Assembly: GCF_030272615.1 (NCBI RefSeq)
Contig: NC_081412.1
Span: 476,911,657-476,975,656, forward strand
DNA from: Cryptomeria japonica
Taxonomy: Eukaryota; Streptophyta; Pinopsida; Cupressales; Cupressaceae
Reading direction: 5' to 3'
Length of the DNA stretch: 64,000 bases
This document shows, one piece after another, positions 57,560 to 64,000 of this stretch. The position numbers were made by a program, and so were the translations under genes. The notes beneath the pieces were generated by a model. The model had not been told where the DNA came from and did no database searches. It saw nothing but the letters and a program-made list of their open reading frames with translations. Each line of letters starts with the position of its first letter. The stretch's first letter is position 1.

Positions 57560-57870
57560 ATAGTTTAATATTCCCTACTTAACAGGGCCAACCCTTTTTC
57601 CTTGCCCCTTATAACTCCCATTATAACCTACATCCCCTTTACCCTTTCATTACCCCCTTATACCTCCCACTCCACTTTATTCCCCAACATATCCTAACTC
57701 CAACCCCTTCTACCTCCCACATCCTAAACCTCTTTCCCCCCCATGTATCTCCTTCTTCCATCATTTATATCCCTTACATCCCCCTTTCCCCAAACATCCC
57801 ATTCCCTCCTCTTTCTCCATGTAGCAGCTACCCTTAACATTTCCTACCACTCCCCCCTCATATTTCTCTC
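57560..57870. repeat. pyrimidine-rich (C/T) low-complexity tract
   Basis: Repeated CCCTTA/CCTCCCA/CCCCTT words with few purines; it gives only spurious ORFs. Confidence 0.7.
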
Positions 57871-60172
57871 CACCGTATCATATCATCCTTTTGGGCAAGA
57901 ACACCTAGCACAAGATGGCCACCATGAAGCCAATTTAGTAATAGGTCAAGGTTTTTGAGTTTGGTTATGAATAAGGTGTTAGAAGACCACATTTCATGTA
58001 ATAAATGTCATTAAGACCATTAGATGGTGTATTGAGTCCTAGTGGGGGTCATGATGATCAATATTGTCAAAATTGTCACTATGTTGCAAGTATGTCTCAA
58101 TGGGTCAAATGTGATGTTTAATGATATGTAAAGGTCATATATACCTATTTGAACCTATTTCTATCATTTTTGAGTCATAGTGGTCTTGGGTTGAGTCTAG
58201 GAACAATTTTTGACAAAGTTGCTAATATTTTCAACATTGTTAAAGCAACGTTTTGTGCATTTTATGAGCAATTAGGTGTTAGTTTGTTGAGATAAGTTTA
58301 AAATTTGGTTCTAACCATTGAGGGACTATTTGAAGTTATTTAATAAGGCACTCTCCACTACCAAGGGTCGGTTGGGCATTGCAACTAAGCACAATTAATA
58401 AATATCTCAGTTTTACCCTGCAATTTCTGAGCTCTTTAACATTGAAAATTGCTATATTGGAGTTTGGCATTCCTTATCATGTTATTTTGCTTTTAAAATC
58501 TCTTTAATGTGTTATAGGGGTTTGGTTTCATCTTGTTTTGTTCTGTATTGCAAAAGTTATAGCCAAATTGGTGAAAATTGTCAAAAACCTAGTCTAGGGT
58601 AGCTCGAGGCAAACTAAAATGCATTAGGGGTCATTTCCGTGTTGATAAATCCATTTCAATGCATGGGATGACGCATAAAATCTTGTATTTTATTTTCTTA
58701 ATCATTTTAGGGTCTCATGAGCATTTTGGCACATGCAAATATGTGGAAGGTGTTGATTTTTGTGTCTTAATCTGAGAACACAGTGTATGCATGGAGTTTG
58801 GATGGTGTAATTGACTCAAGGGTCCTTTAATGGTCTTGTTAAGGGACTGGGGAATTTGTGAGGGAGTTATAAATATAATCCAATTGTTCAGTGACCAAAA
58901 AATCCCATCAATCCATGAGGGTCTATGACTATCCTAAACCTTGCATTGATTATCACAATTTGACAGTGAGTTGAATTAGTCCATTAGCGAGATTGGGAAG
59001 GAGTTTGGTGTTGGTGGAAGGTTTAAGGAGGTACACTATCATCATAATTAATGTTAGAGAGTGTTGTGAAGAAGAATGGCCATGAAAGGAGTGACTATCC
59101 TAAGTGCTTGAGACTGTCACAAAAAGTGAGTGTTGCAGCAGTGAATCTTCCTTTGACCTTTGGGTGGGTGGGAGGGTAAAGACCCATGGTGGTATATGTT
59201 GAGTGGTCCTTGTAAGAGTGTCCAAAATTACATTGGTTTTTGGATATCTAATACATTTTGTGAGTTGAGTACCAGGGGGGATTAGAAGACCCAGTTGAAG
59301 GAGGATTTGTGTGAATAAGGGTTGAGGGTGTTGGTGGTGATTGAATGTTGGAGATTTGGATTGTGACTTAGACATGTTTATTTTTCCTATTTGAGTGTGA
59401 TTCAATGGTTGGGTGAAGGTTGGTGAGTATGGGTGTGTTTTGGGGTATTGAACCCTTTTGAGTAACTTGTGGCCTTGTGAGGGGTCTTGTGAGTCAGTGA
59501 AGGGTTGACACCTAATTGAATAGGTGAGTTGGGATAAATATCTCCCTAGTTGGTTGAGTTTATTGGATTCTTTGCATCACCATGCCTTTTGCTATCAATC
59601 CATTCAAACTTCCAGCCAAAGATTCAATCTTGTCAAAGTTCAAAATAAATTTCCTTGTTGTCCTTACTATCTTGCATCAACTTTCATATCACTAGGTAGT
59701 CTTTTTCTTAGAACTATCATCTTTCATGGTAGGATATTATCTCAGACCCTTGAGTTAAGTTAGCTTACCTTTAGAATTTATCATTTCCTAGGAAGCCATA
59801 CCTCCCAAGGTAACAATGATACAATATAACAAAGTGTTCATGTGGCCAGCTTATTCAAGGGGAAAATGTCACTAATCAAGTTGAAATGTTGATTTCTCAA
59901 TCTGCCTAAGCTAAAAGGTTAAAATAAATTGCAAAAGTTAGAACAAGGCTATGAGAAAATGAATCATTAGTATTACCTAAACCCACATTATCAACAAAAC
60001 CTAGAAATAACCTTGTATGTAAATAATTTATCATGCCAAAATTGCCAATTCTAACATGAAAATGAGACCAAGGAAAGCTCTAGAACAACTACTACTATTC
60101 ATTCACATGTTCCTTATTAACCTCAATCACGACGAAAGTGTTTGTATTCTACACTCTTATGAGAATAGTTGA
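57871..60172. other. spacer with no recognised gene
   Basis: Less AT-biased, T/G-rich sequence with no domain-bearing ORF on either strand. The texture (GTCATTAGG, TTGTCAAAAT words) is similar to 53880-54000, so both may come from one old repeat family. The short ORF near 59100-59405 is a shadow of this G/T-rich stretch. Confidence 0.45.
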
Positions 60173-60926
60173 TGTTGTCATTGATGGCAACCAACTGGCA
60201 ACCAACTGGTATTCATCTGGGAAGTCACCGACATTTACCGACATCGACAATAGACATCTACATACACCGGCAGACACTTCACCGACAACGACAACAATGC
60301 ATACCGACACCCTAGTGGATAGGGAATAAACTTTTGTTTATTGTATTTAAATGTAATTATCTTTTGTAAAGCCGACATGACATATTGTAAAAGACTCATA
60401 TATATCTATGAGATCTTATAGGTCATTTAGCAAGCATGGAAGTATGAAAATTGTATATAAGGTGATATAGTTGACAACAAAGGTTTTGGTAATGGAATGA
60501 GCTTAAACTGGTACTGAACCTGGCATAGTTGATGCTGATTTGAAGCAGTACATTGTATTGGATTTCATAATCCACTTTTGTAGTCAGTGTGACTCTTATT
60601 GAGTAGTGTGCTCTAGGCAGTTGGCCTTCTTGCATGTGCAGACCCCTCATTGTAAGTAATATTTATTCATTGGCCAGTGAGTGAATATTGTGGGTCACAA
60701 ATCCCATTGAGGTTTTTCCCACACCAGATTTTCTCATTAAATATCTTGTGTTATGGTGTGTTTTCTATGTTGTCTCTATTTTTCTTATTTGCTGCATTAA
60801 TTCTTATTTACCGATACACTATTTTGAGATGCAAAGTTCTTAATAAGCTTAAATATTCTGCTAATCGATTAGATATTCATTCATCCCCCCCTCTCAGTAT
60901 CTTTGGAATTGTCAATAATCCTAACA
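60173..60926 (+). repeat. 5' LTR of the right copia-type element (about 754 bp)
   Basis: Begins TGTTGTCATTGATGGCAACC and ends AATAATCCTAACA. Near its end it has the CCCATTGAGGTTTTTCCCAC phrase and a C-run (ATCCCCCCCTCTCAG), the counterparts of those in the left element. The start is inferred from the TGTTG word; the distal LTR needed to prove it is not visible. Confidence 0.65.
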
Positions 60927-60928
60927 AT

Positions 60929-60941
60929 CAGTATTAGAGCC
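60929..60941 (+). other. primer binding site, tRNA-Met type, diverged
   Basis: CAGTATTAGAGCC follows the LTR end by two bases. It corresponds to TGGTATCAGAGCC with several mismatches. Confidence 0.55.
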
Positions 60942-60997
60942 TAGTCCACTATTCTCAAAAGCCTAACAACTTGAGGAAGATTCTGACGTCGGTACAG

Positions 60998-62071
60998 ATG
61001 GAGAACTTAAGAAAACAATTGGAAGGAGCTCTTGTAGATTATGATGCAGAGAAGCTGAAGAATATCAAACTTGAAGATGATCTGAGGACTGCACAGGAAT
61101 TCATTCGAGGACTTTAGGAGAATCTTACTATAGCTCGAAATAAAAGAAAAGAACTTCATGAGAAGATGTAGAATGATAATGATGAAAAGGAAACTCTTAA
61201 TGAACTTGTGAACAAGTTGAGACAAGAAAATAGTACTATGAAGAATGAAATGCAAGATATGACTATGAGGTTTTGTAAAGACATTGAAGACATAAAGAAG
61301 AATGAAGATGACTTGACTAGGAGACTCAATGATGTTGGAAATGAAAATCTAAGACTCAGTCATGAAAATGATATGTTGAAGACAAATCTGATTCACATGC
61401 AACATGATAAAACTGAACTTATGAGACAAAAGGGAATTCTGGAAAATGAGTTGGCTACTGCAAATCAACACAAAGAGAAATTCAAGAAAAGTCCAAAGGA
61501 ACTTGATGATATGCTGAAAAGTCAGAAACCAAATGGAGATACTAATGGACTTGGATTTGAAGTTGGAGAATGTTTCGGTACTGCAAACAATCACGATCAC
61601 AGTAAACCGGTAAGACAACCTAATGCTTACAAGTTTAATGGCAAATATTTCAATTGCAACAAATATGGTCATAAAGCAAATCAATACAGATTTAGAAACA
61701 ATTAGAACATTAATGCACCCACTAGTCAATGTTCCAAATGCAACAAAGTTGGTCATAATTCAGAAAACTGCAGAATGAATGTGAAATGTTATGTTTGTGG
61801 AAGATATGGACACTTATCTAATCAATGCAGAACACAAACCGGCATAGGATATGGAAAAGCTATTCAGAGGAATAATGTGACTTGTTATACTTGTAACAAG
61901 ATTGGACATATTGCAAAATTCTGTAGAAGTAAAACTTCACCGACAAATAATAAAAGATCCAGTTTGAAAGGCAAAGAAAAGGTAGATGAGGTAAAGCAAG
62001 AATTTTCAAAACAATGGATTTGGAAGACAGATGAGAATGTTGATGAGACTATTTCTTCACTGGTAGAATAG
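60998..62071 (+). pseudogene. capsid-less gag-like ORF, coiled coil plus four knuckles, three stops
   Basis: From ATG 60998 one frame runs to the TAG after position 62068, broken only by TAG at 61115-61117, 61169-61171 and 61703-61705. Residues ~1-190 are coiled coil (RKQLEGALVDYDAEKLKN, ENLRLSHENDMLKTNL), then KSQKPNGDTNGLGFEVGE, which matches the spacer motif of copia gag proteins. Then come four knuckles: CNKYGHKANQY (last Cys changed), CSKCNKVGHNSENC, CYVCGRYGHLSNQC and CYTCNKIGHIAKFC. The start lies about 57 nt after the primer site, so no UBN2-type capsid precedes it. The whole plan matches the intact minus-strand ORF at 3494-4693. Confidence 0.8.
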
Positions 62072-62413
62072 AGTAACCCTCCACCGGTAGGAGATTCTTC
62101 ATCCAACTGAGAAGTAACCCTTTGGGGGTATTGTAGCAAATTGAATATCATATAGATTGCCGTTGGTCGATGGCGAGAAGATAGATTTCTTCTTTACCGA
62201 CAGATGTGTTAAGTTTTCACTTAACCAACGAGCATTTAACATGGTTGTTGAGAGAAAAGTCATTATAAATCATCGGATTTTCCTCATTTTTGATTCACCG
62301 AGCATTCAAATCAGCAGAGAGCGCGAAAAAGAGCTAAGGCATTCAAGGCGAAGGTGTGAAGCGATTTATTTCAAGCATTCTGATATTGTCAGGCAGCTAA
62401 AGGTATTTTTCAA
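62072..62413 (+). other. spacer before ORF2, leader-like
   Basis: Contains a G-run (CCCTTTGGGGGTATTG at about 62116), a TATA-like TTATAAAT near 62261, a purine-rich stretch with CAGCAGAGAGCGCG, and AAAGGTATTTTTCAA directly before ATG 62414. It could be a leader or internal promoter for ORF2 (inference). Confidence 0.4.
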
Positions 62414-64000
62414 ATGGCTTCTTCTTCTGATCCCAAACTTATTGCAAACCCTACTATCGTGGAAAATGTAAAATGCCCTAGGCCCATGTTTAAGATAATT
62501 ATCGAAGTAGCTAAGCAAGATGATTCCATAGGTGCATTTTCAAAAATCCTAAAGGTGTAGCTTATGCTGAAGACCCTAGGATTTATATTCATTGCAACAT
62601 TGAAGAATTGGGTTCTGAGGAACTGTTGAAAATGTTTAGAACGATAATTTATGATGAAAATGGCACTGTTAAACCTGAACACAAGATTGTGGAGACTCTA
62701 GGTTTTGTTGAGATATTGAATATCCCTGAATTTTTGGAAGTAGTGAGAATTGTCTTAAGTAGAGCACATGGAGAATTTCTATGGTTATATTTTGTCTGCA
62801 AATTTACCCAACAAGCAATTAGGGCAGTAACTGGTTTACCCTCAACCGGCAGCAGACCAGACAAAACAAAGAAAGTTCCTAACAACAAATTGATGACCCT
62901 AACTAGAGCAACATCAGATAGTAGATCACTAAGAGTGAATGACATCAAAGACATCAATGTGAGATTCATAAGTATGATACTTGGTTATGAGACTACACAT
63001 GCAAACAGACTTAATTCAGTTTCTAGTCTTTGCATTAATAGTGCTTATGAAATGGTCAACAACAACACAATGATTGATGTGTGTGAATGACTGAAAGATG
63101 AACTCATTGATAATTTGAAAAGATTAAAGGAGATAAGAAAGAGACATTTCACTTTGGTAATCTTTTAGTATTCTTAATGCTGTATTTCACTAAGGAAATT
63201 CCTTGTATAGGACCAAAAGACTTTGGATATGACATACCGGTAGGAGAACAATTACAGGATGCTTTTACCAGCATGGGAACTACAAAAGACAACAATATAA
63301 CTGAATACTTTAAAGCTTTTCATGATAAAATGAAACCTAGAGAAAGACTATTACAGAGTGTAGTGGACAAATATGACAAAGAAATCTATTTTGTCATAAA
63401 AAAGGATGAGACATGGATGGAATTTGTACTTCCTAGGACTGTATGGGTAACTAAAATGGGCTGAGGTAGATCTCAACATTATTGAGACATATGCAAAAGC
63501 TTTGTTAGATGAACCAAGAGAACCAACATAACAAGTTTTTGGTAGTGTTGAAACTATTGAGAGTGGTGTGAAAACAATGAAGCAAAGGAAGAAAAGAGAA
63601 AAGTATATTAGGGATGCATCAAAGAAGGTACAGGAAATCAAAGAAAATGTTATGAACTTTACTGGGATAACGGCTAGTGATTTGGAAGGACTGCAACCGG
63701 AGGCACACATTTCACCGGTTGGCACATCTTCGGACAGTGAGATACCAACTGAATTCAAAAGAGTTGAGAGGAAGAGAAAACCTTCACTGGTACCCTCTCC
63801 TTCACCCAAAAGAACAAGGACTTTAAGGAAGAAACAACAGGCAGTAAGGGAACCGGCTAAGAAACTAACTCCCAAGAAGAAACAAAAACCGGTCATACAT
63901 TCATTAGATGATTTACTAAATGAAATAACTAATGATGGTAATTTGGCTAATGTGAGTAAATTGTATAACACATTCAAATATTCAGACAAGGAAAGAATTG
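62414..64000 (+). pseudogene. ORF2 of the right copia-type element, related to ORF2 at 1-2907
   Basis: ATG 62414 starts MASSSDPKLIANP. A frameshift near 62550 leads to the frame with GVAYAEDPRIYIHCNIEELG, KPEHKIVETLGF, VVRIVLSRAHGEFLWLYF, QQAIRAVTGLPSTG, INVRFISMILGYETTHANRL. A TGA at 63088-63090, a shift near 63170 (LYFTKEIPCIG, LQSVVDKYDKEIYFVIKKD) and another near 63458 (WAEVDLNIIETYAKALL) follow; then a basic Ser/Pro/Lys linker (PSPSPKRTRTLRKKQQ) runs to the window end. Blocks match the left copy in order: LSRxHG, hTGxxxxG, the Ala-Asn/Ser-Arg-h-Asn-x-V helix, the basic linker, and YSDxEKE versus YSDKERI. Identity is perhaps a third by eye. Function unknown. Confidence 0.7.

Larger units (their letters stand above)
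60173..64000 (+). mobile_element. copia-type LTR element, 5' part, truncated by the right window edge
   Basis: LTR 60173-60926, a diverged tRNA-Met-type primer site, gag-like ORF (60998-62071), spacer, and ORF2 (62414 onward). It is a diverged relative of the element at 1-6213 with the same order and the same missing capsid. The 3' half and second LTR are outside the window. Confidence 0.75.

Overview
The window is plant nuclear DNA made almost entirely of LTR retrotransposons and older repeats. No intact host gene, rRNA or tRNA gene was recognised. Plant-type Ty3/gypsy (Tat-like, with a second RNase H) and Ty1/copia parts, an L1-type ORF1 with a DUF4283-like region, a plant mobile domain (PMD) gene carried by a transposon, and long AT-rich spacers all point to a large-genome land plant. 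A gymnosperm is plausible but the sequence alone does not prove it. Layout: (1) 1-6213, minus strand: the 5' part of a copia-type element (LTR 4732-6213, tRNA-Met-type primer site, capsid-less coiled-coil/zinc-knuckle gag, then a large second ORF that runs off the left edge). (2) 6214-8678: unassigned spacer with a 21-bp repeat array. (3) 8679-15437: a complete 6.76-kb non-autonomous Ty3-type element with 343-bp LTRs, gag and protease but no reverse transcriptase or integrase; the place of pol is taken by a repeat array and a second ORF with a heptapeptide-repeat tail. (4) 15438-24047: AT-rich spacer, short tandem duplications, and copy A of a ~3-kb repeat. (5) 24048-41398: a complete 17.35-kb Tat-like Ty3/gypsy element (TSD GTAAA) with gag, protease, G-patch, RT, two RNase H domains and integrase, all decayed, plus an antisense PMD gene between integrase and the 3' LTR. 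(6) 41399-50390: further copies (B, C, D and the start of another) of the ~3-kb repeat, D being interrupted by an ORF1-only LINE-like insertion. (7) 50391-60172: spacer with 85-bp repeats, a copia pol fragment (minus strand), a GC-rich CGTCGRAAT-motif segment, a small Cys-containing ORF, and a 1.3-kb segment between perfect 21-bp direct repeats. (8) 60173-64000, plus strand: a second, diverged copia-type element of the same design as (1), running off the right edge. 

Main observation: the two copia-type elements at opposite ends of the window share an unusual plan. A gag lacking a capsid domain begins 25-60 nt after the primer site and is followed by a separate large ORF2. The two ORF2s can be aligned by eye along much of their length. 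The small Ty3-type element also replaces pol with an ORF2 that has a similar motif series (a GIP/GLP..G turn followed by helical blocks). This suggests an accessory protein shared between LTR classes, possibly akin to the 'putative plant transposon protein' and PMD families found in mobile elements. 

Second observation: in the Tat-like element a 21-bp GTTAGCGCTTTTG-type array lies upstream of gag-pol, and an inverted array of the same unit lies upstream of the antisense PMD gene. Each divergent transcription unit therefore has the same repeat at its 5' side. A similar array recurs at 6480-6740. 

Most reading frames are broken by in-frame stops and frameshifts, so they are annotated as pseudogenes. 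Boundaries of LTRs, TSDs and frames come from reading the sequence directly. Family names rest on motifs, since no database search was possible.
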